Of a stretch of DNA of 52,569 nt, positions 21,037-29,191 are shown one piece after another. Every line of letters starts with the position of its first letter. Position 1 is the stretch's first letter. The notes under the pieces are model-generated. The model searched no databases, had not been told where the DNA came from, and saw only the letters and a program-made list of their open reading frames with translations. A program made the translations under genes and the position numbers. Location of the stretch: assembly GCA_028871705.1 (NCBI GenBank), contig JAGWMP010000003.1:1-52569 (forward strand). Direction: 5' to 3'. This DNA is from Gammaproteobacteria bacterium (lineage in GTDB: Bacteria > Pseudomonadota > Gammaproteobacteria > Steroidobacterales > Steroidobacteraceae).

Positions 21037-23448
21037 GTGGACGCCCCGACCCGCGAGACCCGCTGTTTCCACTGCGGCAGTGCGCTGCCGGCGGGCGCCG
21101 GGTTCAGCGTGCGGGTGGATGGGATTGCGCATCCGGTGTGCTGCGCCGGCTGCGCGGCGGCGGCCGACCTCATCCTGTCGCAGGGACTCGCGCGCTACTA
21201 CGAGTTCCGCGCGGAGCCGGCGCCGCGCGGGGGCGGCGCCGCGCGCGACTGGACGGCCTTCGATCGGCAGGCGGCGCTGCGGCGCTATACCCACGAGCGC
21301 GCCGACGGCGAGCGCGAGCTCAGCCTGCAGATCGAAGGACTGCACTGTGCGGCCTGCGCGTGGCTCATCGAGAACAGCCTCTCCCGCGCCGCGGGCGTCA
21401 GGCAGGTGAGCGTGAACCCGGCGAGCGCGCGCGCCGAGCTGCGCTACGACCCGGGCCGCACCACGCTGAGTCAGGTGCTCGGCGCTATCCACGTGCTCGG
21501 ATTCGTGCCGCTGCCGCTGTCCTTCACGGGCGGGATGGCCGCGGAAACCGCCGAGCGGCGCGCTGCCCTCACCCGGCTCGGGGTGGCGGGACTTGGCATG
21601 ATGCAGGTCACGACCTACACGGTCTCGCTCTACGCGGGGCTGATGCAGGGCATCGCCCCGCAGATCGAGCAGTTCCTGCGCTTCGTGAGTCTGCTGGTCG
21701 CGACCCCGGTCGTGCTCTATGCCGCGCAGCCGTTCTTCCGCTCCGCGTGGCGCAGCCTGCGCGCCGGCCGCCCCGGCATGGACGTGCCGGTGGCGCTCTC
21801 GATCGGCGCCGCGTATGCGTGGAGCGTCGCCGCGACGCTGCGCGGGCGCGGAGCCGTCTATTTCGACTCGGTGGTGATGTTCACGTTCTTCCTGCTGCTC
21901 GGACGCTACGTGGAGATGGCGCTGCGCCATCGGGCGGGACTCAAGCACGATGCGCTCGCGCGGCTGTTGCCGGTGAGCGTGCTGCGGGTGAGCGGTGCGC
22001 ACGCCGAACGGGTGACCCCCGATGAGCTGGCCGCGGGCGATCGGCTGCGCGTGCTGCCGGGCGAGCGGGTCGCCGCCGATGGCCGCATCGCCGGCGGCCG
22101 CACCGAGGTCGACGAGTCGCTGCTGACGGGAGAGTCGGCGGCGCAACCGCGTGGAGCGGGGGACCTCCTGGTCGCGGGCACGCTGAACCTCACCGGGACG
22201 GTCGAGATGACGGTGACGCGCGTCGGCCAGGATTCGAGCCTCGCGGCCGTCTCGCGGCTCCTCGAGCGCGCGCAGAGCTCGCGGCCGCGGGCGGCGGATC
22301 TCGCCGACCGGGTGGCGGCGTGGTTCGTGACGGGCGTGCTGCTGCTCGCGGTGGCGGTGGCGCTCTACTGGCTGCATGCCGATCCGAGCCGGGCCTTCCC
22401 CACGGTGCTCGCCGTGCTGGTGGTGACCTGTCCCTGTGCGCTCTCGCTCGCGACGCCGGCGGCGCTCGCGGCCGGTACCGCGCGCCTTGCGCGCGCCGGG
22501 GTGCTCGTGACCCGTGGGCGCGCGCTCGAGCGCCTCGCCGGGGCCGATTGCATCGTGCTCGACAAGACCGGCACGCTGACACGCGGCGAGCCGCGCATCG
22601 AATCGGTTACCGTGGTCGGTGAGCGGCTCGCCGCGGACCGCTGCCTGGCGCTGGCCGCCGCGCTCGAGTCGCACTCCTCCCATCCGTTGGCGCGGGCCTT
22701 CGTGCAGCTGCCGCCGGGCCCGGAGGTGAGCGCGGTATCCACCGTGGCCGGGAGCGGCGTCGAGGGGACAATCGAGGGGGTGCGCTACCGGATCGGACGG
22801 CTCGGGTACGTGCGCGAGCTGTGCACGGGCATGGCCGCACCGGCCGACGACGACGGCGCCACCAGCGTGGTGCTCGGCGACAGCGCAGGGCTGCTCGCCA
22901 CGTTCCGCCTTGCCGACACCCTGCGTGCCGATGCGCGCGCGACGCTGGCGCGGCTCGGCGAGCTCGGCCTCGGGGCGGAGATCGCCAGCGGCGACCGCCC
23001 CGGGCCGGTACAGACGGCGGCGCAGGCGCTCGGCGGCATCGCCGCGCACTCAGGTCTCACCGCGGAGGATAAGCTCGCCCACGTGCGGGCACTGCACGCG
23101 GCCGGTCACCGCATCGTCATGGTGGGCGACGGCGTCAACGACGCGCCGGTGCTGGCCGCGGCGGACGTCTCGGCCGCGATCGGCGCCGGTACCGATCTCG
23201 CGCGCGTGAATGCGGACCTGGTGCTGCTTGGGGAGGGGCTGGGGGGTCTGGTCGAGGCGGTCGAGACCTCGCGCCGGCTGCTCTCGGTCATCCGGCAGAA
23301 TCTCGGCTGGGCGGTCCTCTACAACCTCACCGCGGTGCCGCTTGCCGCCTGCGGCTGGATCGAGCCGTGGATGGCGGTGATCGGCATGTCGGCGAGCTCG
23401 CTCCTCGTGGTGCTGAACGCCATGCGCTTGCTCGGAGGGCGGCCGTGA
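21037..23448 (+). CDS. ccoI: Copper-translocating P-type ATPase for cbb3 assembly
   Basis: N-terminal GLHCAACAWLIEN metal-binding domain, TCPCAL CPC motif, DKTGTLT, GDGVNDAP; located between ccoG/fixH and ccoS. Confidence 0.95.
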   Translation: MDAPTRETRCFHCGSALPAGAGFSVRVDGIAHPVCCAGCAAAADLILSQGLARYYEFRAEPAPRGGGAARDWTAFDRQAALRRYTHERADGERELSLQIEGLHCAACAWLIENSLSRAAGVRQVSVNPASARAELRYDPGRTTLSQVLGAIHVLGFVPLPLSFTGGMAAETAERRAALTRLGVAGLGMMQVTTYTVSLYAGLMQGIAPQIEQFLRFVSLLVATPVVLYAAQPFFRSAWRSLRAGRPGMDVPVALSIGAAYAWSVAATLRGRGAVYFDSVVMFTFFLLLGRYVEMALRHRAGLKHDALARLLPVSVLRVSGAHAERVTPDELAAGDRLRVLPGERVAADGRIAGGRTEVDESLLTGESAAQPRGAGDLLVAGTLNLTGTVEMTVTRVGQDSSLAAVSRLLERAQSSRPRAADLADRVAAWFVTGVLLLAVAVALYWLHADPSRAFPTVLAVLVVTCPCALSLATPAALAAGTARLARAGVLVTRGRALERLAGADCIVLDKTGTLTRGEPRIESVTVVGERLAADRCLALAAALESHSSHPLARAFVQLPPGPEVSAVSTVAGSGVEGTIEGVRYRIGRLGYVRELCTGMAAPADDDGATSVVLGDSAGLLATFRLADTLRADARATLARLGELGLGAEIASGDRPGPVQTAAQALGGIAAHSGLTAEDKLAHVRALHAAGHRIVMVGDGVNDAPVLAAADVSAAIGAGTDLARVNADLVLLGEGLGGLVEAVETSRRLLSVIRQNLGWAVLYNLTAVPLAACGWIEPWMAVIGMSASSLLVVLNAMRLLGGRP

Positions 23449-23624
23449 ACGTGATCTATCTCCTCATCCCGCTCGGCATCGCGCTGCTCGTGCTGTCGGT
23501 GCTTGGATTCTTCTGGGCCGTACGCTCCGGACAGTTCGACGATCTCGACTCCCCCGGGGTGCAGATTCTGCTCGACGACGACCGCGCGCCGCCTCCGGCG
23601 CCGCCGGATGCGCACGATGCATGA
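23445..23624 (+). CDS. ccoS: cbb3 maturation protein CcoS
   Basis: MNVIYLLIPLGIALLVLSVLGFFWAVRSGQFDDLDSPGVQILLDDD; GTGA overlap. Confidence 0.93.
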   Translation: MNVIYLLIPLGIALLVLSVLGFFWAVRSGQFDDLDSPGVQILLDDDRAPPPAPPDAHDA

Positions 23625-24330
23625 GCTCACCTGGGCGACCGCCTTCCTCGCGGGCCTGCTCGGCAGCTCGCACTGCGCCGCCATGTGCGGCGGCATCGCG
23701 ACCGCGCTCGGCGCCTCGCCCGGCGGGCGCGGCCGGGTCTTCCTGTATCAGATCGGGCGCATCGCGAGCTACGCCATCGCCGGCGCCTGCGTGGGGGCCC
23801 TCGGGGCGGCCGCGGGCTTTGCCTTCGCGATCTCGCGCTGGAGCGAGGTGCTGCGGCTAGCGACGGCCGTCATGGTGATCGTGATCGGTCTCGATATCGC
23901 CCTGAGCGGCGGCGGACGGGCGCGCTGGCTGCGCGCGCCGGAGCGTCTGGGCGCGCACCTGTGGCGGCACATGGCCCCGCTCGCGCGCGGCACGCGCCAC
24001 GCGCCGCCGGCGCTGCGCGCGCTCGGGGTGGGCTTCCTATGGGGGTGGCTGCCCTGCGGGCTGGTTTATTCGGTGTTGCTCGCGGCGGCGGTCTCGGGCG
24101 GGGCACTGAGCGGCACCGCCACCATGGCCGCGTTCGGTCTTGGCACCGTGCCGGCGATGGCGGGATTCGGCTTGCTCGGAACGCGCCTGCCGCGCCCCGA
24201 GGGCGCACTTGCCCGCGTGCTGGGCGCCGTGCTGGTGGCTTGCGGGCTGTGGACGGCGGCCGTACCGGTCGCCTCGCTCACCGGGTCGGCGCCTCACCAC
24301 CATCACGGGTCGGCCGCGAACCTCGAGTGA
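23608..24330 (+). CDS. Sulfite exporter TauE/SafE-family membrane protein (cbb3-associated)
   Basis: GLLGSSHCAAMCGGI...GFLWGWLPCGLVYSVLLAA; His-rich C-terminus APHHHHGS; start 23608 or 23617. Confidence 0.85.
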   Translation: MRTMHELTWATAFLAGLLGSSHCAAMCGGIATALGASPGGRGRVFLYQIGRIASYAIAGACVGALGAAAGFAFAISRWSEVLRLATAVMVIVIGLDIALSGGGRARWLRAPERLGAHLWRHMAPLARGTRHAPPALRALGVGFLWGWLPCGLVYSVLLAAAVSGGALSGTATMAAFGLGTVPAMAGFGLLGTRLPRPEGALARVLGAVLVACGLWTAAVPVASLTGSAPHHHHGSAANLE

Positions 24331-24339
24331 GACGCGCGG

Positions 24340-25461
24340 TCAGCCCGCGGCGCTGCCTTTGAGGTCGAACAGCGCGCGGTACTGCCGCGGCTGGGAGCGC
24401 AGGTATTGCTCGGGTGCGCGCACGTGCGCGCCGAGATGCGCCGCCGCATGCCAGGGCCAGCGCGGGTCATAGAGCATGGCGCGCGCGAGCGCGACGAAGT
24501 CGGCGTCCCCCGTGCTCACGATCGCCTCCGCCTGCTCGTAGTCGGTGATGAGTCCGACGGCGACCACCGGCATCCGGGTCGCCTGCCGGACGGCGCGGGC
24601 GAGGGGGACTTGATAGCTCGGCCCGAGAGGAATGCTCTGGCGCGGATCGAGTCCGCCGCTCGAGACGTGGATGACTGCGCAGCCCCGCGCCTCGAGCGCC
24701 CGCGCATAAGCGATCGTCTGTCCGATATCCCACCCGCCCTCCACCCAGTCGGTGCCGGAGACGCGGACCGCGACGGGCTTCTCCGCCGGGAGGGCGTGGC
24801 GCACGGCCTCGAAGACCTCGAGCGGGAAGCGCATGCGGTTCTCGAGGCTCCCGCCGTACTCGTCCTCGCGGCGATTGGAGAGCGGCGAAAGAAACTGGTG
24901 CAGCAGGTAGCCGTGGGCGCTGTGCAGCTGCACGGCGTCGATCCCGAGACGAGCGGCCCGCAGGGCGGCCGCGGCGAATGCATCGCGGATGCGCTCGAGA
25001 TCGGCGCGCTCGAGCGCATGGGGTGTGCTTTGGCCGGCGGCGAAGGGCAGCGCCGAGGGCGCGAGCGTCTGCCAGCCGTTCGTCGCCGAGGGCGCGATCT
25101 GCGCGCCGCCCTTCCAGGGGACTTCGGTCGAGGCCTTGCGGCCGGCGTGCGCCAGCTGGATCGCGACCGGCATGTCCGAATGCCTGCGCACGCTCTCGAG
25201 GACCCGTCCCATGGCGCTCTCGGTCGCCGTGTCGTAGAGACCGACGTCGGCATAGGTGATTCGGCCCGCCGGCTCGACCGCCGTGGCCTCGATCGTGAGG
25301 AGCGCAGCGCCCGAGAGGGCCAGATGCCCGAGGTGGATCACGTGCCAGTCCGTCATGCAGCCATCGACTGCCGAGTACTGGCACATCGGCGCGATGACGA
25401 TGCGGTTGGCGAGTGTCAGCGTTCCGATCCGAAAGGGCTCGAAGAGCTTAGGGGTGGTCAT
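24340..25461 (-). CDS. NADH:flavin oxidoreductase, Old Yellow Enzyme family (YqjM-like)
   Basis: LFEPFRIGTLTLANRIVIAPMCQYSAVDG..., HSAHGYLLHQFLSPLSNRREDEYGGSLENRMRF. Confidence 0.92.
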   Translation of the reverse strand: MTTPKLFEPFRIGTLTLANRIVIAPMCQYSAVDGCMTDWHVIHLGHLALSGAALLTIEATAVEPAGRITYADVGLYDTATESAMGRVLESVRRHSDMPVAIQLAHAGRKASTEVPWKGGAQIAPSATNGWQTLAPSALPFAAGQSTPHALERADLERIRDAFAAAALRAARLGIDAVQLHSAHGYLLHQFLSPLSNRREDEYGGSLENRMRFPLEVFEAVRHALPAEKPVAVRVSGTDWVEGGWDIGQTIAYARALEARGCAVIHVSSGGLDPRQSIPLGPSYQVPLARAVRQATRMPVVAVGLITDYEQAEAIVSTGDADFVALARAMLYDPRWPWHAAAHLGAHVRAPEQYLRSQPRQYRALFDLKGSAAG

Positions 25462-25468
25462 GGGGGTC

Positions 25469-26194
25469 TCACGCAGGGCGGTTTGAGCGGCGGCTGGCTC
25501 TGCCCGCGAACCAGCCGGCGTAGACCACCGACAAGAGTCCGATCACGAATATGCCGTCGAAGGTCCCCGCGCCCCCGATCGAGGCGACCGGCGCACCGAG
25601 ACCGCGGATACGGCCGAGGTTCATGAGATCGGCGCCGATCAGGACGCCGAGGCTGCCACAGATGTAGGCGAGCGCGCCGGCGTGGCGCCGCGAGAGCAGG
25701 AGCGCGATGATCGCGGTCACCACGGTCGGCACGAAGATCGGCTCGGCGATGCCGATACCGGGCTCGGGCCGGGCGAGCAGATGACAAGCGAGGGCGACGA
25801 CCGCCGTGCCGATCGCGGCGAGTCCGAGGAGCCGGTTGCGTACCATCAGGTAGAGCGACAGCACGGTCGGGATGATCGCGCCGCCGACGTTCACCGCCAG
25901 GATCGTGGTGGGCGCGGCGCGCATCACCGGGACCACGTAGGGCATGCCGAAGTAGGTCACGACGGCCGCGCCCATCACGTGCCGCTCGGGCAGATAGGCG
26001 ATCGGAATGTTGATGTAGCTGCCGAGGAGCGACAGCAGCAGCACGCCCATCATGGCGTGGGGCGCGAGCCCCATGCTGGCGGAGGCGAAGGTGAGCAGCC
26101 GTGCGGCGACAAACCCGGCGAGCAGCATGAAGAGGATCGCGAGCCCGAGGAGCGCGGGCGCGGCGAGCGGAAAGTAGTGCATGCCGGCGGGCAT
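25469..26194 (-). CDS. DUF1614-like membrane protein
   Basis: Polytopic; SYINIPIAYLPE and NVGGAIIPTVLSLYL blocks resemble the DUF1614 family. Confidence 0.65.
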   Translation of the reverse strand: MPAGMHYFPLAAPALLGLAILFMLLAGFVAARLLTFASASMGLAPHAMMGVLLLSLLGSYINIPIAYLPERHVMGAAVVTYFGMPYVVPVMRAAPTTILAVNVGGAIIPTVLSLYLMVRNRLLGLAAIGTAVVALACHLLARPEPGIGIAEPIFVPTVVTAIIALLLSRRHAGALAYICGSLGVLIGADLMNLGRIRGLGAPVASIGGAGTFDGIFVIGLLSVVYAGWFAGRASRRSNRPA

Positions 26195-26402
26195 GCCGGG
26201 ATTCTACAGGCAGCGGCGCCTCGGACCGGGAGAGGTGCGGCGGGGGCGGGTGTCAGTATGCGGTCCGTCAGCAAACAACCGCCGGGGGCGTTTCCCTTAA
26301 TGACGCCCGCCGCATGTGGTATCTGTCGCGAGCCGCCCGGCGATCTCACCCCCGGGCCGGGAGATGAGACTGCCCGGCCGTCACGGACAGGTAACCAATG
26401 AG

Positions 26403-27602
26403 ATGACCGTGAGCTCCAGGAGATCGGTTCCCCGGCCGCCGCCAGGCGGCTTGCTGGTGCTGTTTCCGGCCGGCGGCGGGGACGGCCTGGCCCGGCGCCT
26501 GCGCCACGCCACGGGGGTCCGCCTCAGCCGGTCGGAGCACGGCGGGGCGGGCGAGAAGCACGGCGCCATCGGACAGGGGGTCTTCTTCGGCCGTCTCGAC
26601 GCCGCGCTCGTCTATGCAGATGCCGACCAGCGGCGTGCGCTCGGCCGATTTGCCGGGGCGAACGGCCTTCTGATCGAGCGCGAGCGCCACCTGCGCCCAG
26701 CCGTCATCCGCGACGCGTTCCATGCGAGCCTGCGCCTCCCGCTGCGCGACACGCGCTCGGGCACCTGGGGATTGCGGGCGAGCGGCGTCCTCGATTCCTC
26801 CTACAGCGGCCGCGGAGTCCGTCTCGCGATCCTCGATACCGGGCTCGACCTCGAGCACCCGGATTTCTCGCACCGCGCGGTGCGCTCGCGCTCGTTCGTG
26901 ACGGGGCTGCCGGTGCACGACCGCAACGGTCATGGCACCTGCTGCGCCGGCATCGCGGTGGGACCCGCGCGTCCCCGGCGCGCTGCACGCTACGGCGTCG
27001 CTCCCGAGGCCGAGCTCTACGTCGCCAAGGTTCTCGACGACGATGCCAACGGGACTGACGGCAACGTGCTCGCGGGCATCGATTGGGCCGTGCGCAAAGG
27101 CTGCGCGGTGATCTCCATCTCGCTCGGTACTCCGGCGGGCGAGGGCGGCGGCTACTCGCGGGTCTTCGAGCGCATCGCCGCGCGGGCGCTGGCGGCGGGA
27201 AGTCTGCTGGTCGCGCCCGCCGGCAACGCCAGCCAGCGGCCCGACAGCATCGCCCCGGTCGATCACCCGGCGAACTGCCCGTCGGTGCTCGGCGTCGGCG
27301 CGCTGAATCAGAGTCTCGCGCTTGCCTCGTTCTCGAATGGCGGACCTGATCCGCGCGCCGGCGGCATGGACCTGGCAGCTGCGGGCACCGCGGTCCTGTC
27401 GGCGGCGCCGCGGCCCACGCTCTACCAGGTCGCGAGCGGCACCAGCATCGCGGCGCCTTTGGTCGCTGGCGTCGCGGCGCTCATCGCCGAGGCGAGCCCG
27501 GGCGCCCGTGGCGCGACGCTGCGGGCGCTGCTCCTGAAAAACGCCCGTCCGTTGCCGGCGCGGGCGCGCAGCGCGCGCGTGCGGATGGTGTGCGCGCCAT
27601 GA
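26403..27602 (+). CDS. S8 (subtilisin-like) serine peptidase
   Basis: Triad motifs AILDTGLDLEHPD, NGHGTCCAGI, SGTSIAAPLVAG; no obvious signal peptide. Confidence 0.9.
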   Translation: MTVSSRRSVPRPPPGGLLVLFPAGGGDGLARRLRHATGVRLSRSEHGGAGEKHGAIGQGVFFGRLDAALVYADADQRRALGRFAGANGLLIERERHLRPAVIRDAFHASLRLPLRDTRSGTWGLRASGVLDSSYSGRGVRLAILDTGLDLEHPDFSHRAVRSRSFVTGLPVHDRNGHGTCCAGIAVGPARPRRAARYGVAPEAELYVAKVLDDDANGTDGNVLAGIDWAVRKGCAVISISLGTPAGEGGGYSRVFERIAARALAAGSLLVAPAGNASQRPDSIAPVDHPANCPSVLGVGALNQSLALASFSNGGPDPRAGGMDLAAAGTAVLSAAPRPTLYQVASGTSIAAPLVAGVAALIAEASPGARGATLRALLLKNARPLPARARSARVRMVCAP

Positions 27603-27904
27603 GTGGCTACGAGCACGAGCGGGTCAACGTGGCGGTCGCGGTGTCCGACGACTCACGCGACAGCCTGCGGGAGGTCGCCGCGGCCTGCCGGGCGCTCGGC
27701 TTCGAGCAGACCTCCACGTTGAGCGATATCGGCGTATTGACCGGCTCGGCGCACGTCGCCGCGTTGCCGGTACTGCGCGAAGTCCCGGGCGTGATGGCCG
27801 TCGAGGTGGAACGGCCCTTCCGGATCCAGGCGTGGCGCGGCGCCGCCGCGCGCTCCGCGCAGGTTACTGGTGTGGCCCCGAGGCTGCGGCGGGCATCAGC
27901 GTGA
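27599..27904 (+). CDS. Small protein resembling a stand-alone subtilase propeptide / I9 inhibitor-like domain
   Basis: ATGA overlap with S8 gene; VNVAVAVSDDSRDSLREVAAACRALGFEQTSTLSDIGVLTGSAHVAALPVLREVPGVMAVEVERPFRIQ has a propeptide-like pattern. Confidence 0.55.
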   Translation: MSGYEHERVNVAVAVSDDSRDSLREVAAACRALGFEQTSTLSDIGVLTGSAHVAALPVLREVPGVMAVEVERPFRIQAWRGAAARSAQVTGVAPRLRRASA

Positions 27905-28553
27905 AGGGAAACTCGCGCGGGGAAGTTGCCTGGCCTTCCTCGGCTTCGATGCGCAGCCGGTAGTCTCCCGGGCTGAGCCGCGCCGCGTCCGCGTAGGCGT
28001 GCAGGTAATGGTCAGGCATGACTGTGCCCTCGACCGCACCGAGTGTCTGCACGGTCGTCCCCCGAATTCGCAGCAGCGTGATGCGCTGCGCGCCCGTGGC
28101 GGAGGTCTCGGGCGCGATGCGCAGCTCGATGCGGCCCCCGGTGGGCAGCTCGAGCCGCGGGACCTGCGCGCCGCGGGTCGAGATGAACGTCCACTGCGCC
28201 GCGGGCGAGCCGTGACCGGCGGCGATGCGATCGGGCGATGCGCTCAGCAGCGAGTCCGCGTCTTTCAGTTCCCACCAGGCGCCCACGCATACCGCGGCGA
28301 CGATCGCCGCCGCGGCGAGCGGCAGCCAGCGCGCCAGGCGTACCGAGCGCACCAGGCGCGGCGCGTCGGGCGCCGCGAAATATCCCTGCCCCTGGAGCTG
28401 GCGCAGGCCTTCGCGGAGCCGGAGAGAGTGCTCGAGCTCACGGGCGAGCGTCGGGTCGCGCGCCACGCGGTCCTGGAACACGAGCCGTTCGCGCTCGGAC
28501 AATCGTCCGACGAGATAGTCGCGGATCTCGTCGTCGTGGGTGATACCGGTCAT
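27864..28553 (-). CDS. Anti-sigma-factor-like single-TM protein
   Basis: DDEIRDYLVGRLSERERLVFQDRVARDPTLARELE (anti-sigma N-terminal-like), TM WLPLAAAAIVAAVCVGAWW, beta-rich C-terminal domain; directly downstream of sigma gene. Confidence 0.65.
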   Translation of the reverse strand: MTGITHDDEIRDYLVGRLSERERLVFQDRVARDPTLARELEHSLRLREGLRQLQGQGYFAAPDAPRLVRSVRLARWLPLAAAAIVAAVCVGAWWELKDADSLLSASPDRIAAGHGSPAAQWTFISTRGAQVPRLELPTGGRIELRIAPETSATGAQRITLLRIRGTTVQTLGAVEGTVMPDHYLHAYADAARLSPGDYRLRIEAEEGQATSPREFPFTLMPAAASGPHQ

Positions 28554-29191
28554 CGGAAGTACTCCAGTGCCCACAGTGCCGCGACCAGCACCGCGAGGAG
28601 GTCGCCCTTGCCGTAGCCGCTGCGCTCGAGGATTTCCCTGAAGCGGTTGCGCGCGCGGAAGATCACGCGATTGAAGTGCTGTTGCGAGAGCCCCATCTCC
28701 CGGCAGATCTTTCCCTTGTCCTCATCGCCGAGGTAAAAGCGCGCGAGGATGTTCCGGTCGCGTGCCCCCGGCATCTCATCGAGCAGATTGCGCACCGCCA
28801 CGTGCCACTGCGAGCGGCTGATGCGCTCACAGTCGCTGTCCTCGGCGTCGTCGGCGAGCTCATCGAGTCCCTCGGCACTCGAGACGGCGGAACGGTCCTT
28901 GCGTCGATGATTGCGCAGATGATTGAGCGCCACGCGGTAGAGATAGCCGCCGAGGTTCTCCGGGTGAGCGATCGCTCCGGTGCGCAGCTTCTCGAGCGTG
29001 GTGACGGCCGCATCCTGCAGAATGTCGGCCGCGACATCCGGGTCGCGCACGCGCAGCAGGATCAGGGCGCGCAGCCCCGGGAAGTCGCGATAGACTGCCG
29101 CCAGCTGGGAAACCGGGTTTGACACCGGCACGGCGACGTCGGCCTGCGCAGGGAGAATACCGAGATGGGCGGCTTGTCCCTCAACGGCCAT
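28550..29191 (-). CDS. ECF-type sigma-70 family RNA polymerase sigma factor
   Basis: DPDVAADILQDAAVTTLEKL...NLGGYLYRVALNHLRNHRRKD...KICREMGLSQQHFNRVIFRARNRFREIL (sigma-2 and sigma-4-like regions); start may be further in (e.g. about 29131). Confidence 0.85.
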   Translation of the reverse strand: MAVEGQAAHLGILPAQADVAVPVSNPVSQLAAVYRDFPGLRALILLRVRDPDVAADILQDAAVTTLEKLRTGAIAHPENLGGYLYRVALNHLRNHRRKDRSAVSSAEGLDELADDAEDSDCERISRSQWHVAVRNLLDEMPGARDRNILARFYLGDEDKGKICREMGLSQQHFNRVIFRARNRFREILERSGYGKGDLLAVLVAALWALEYFR

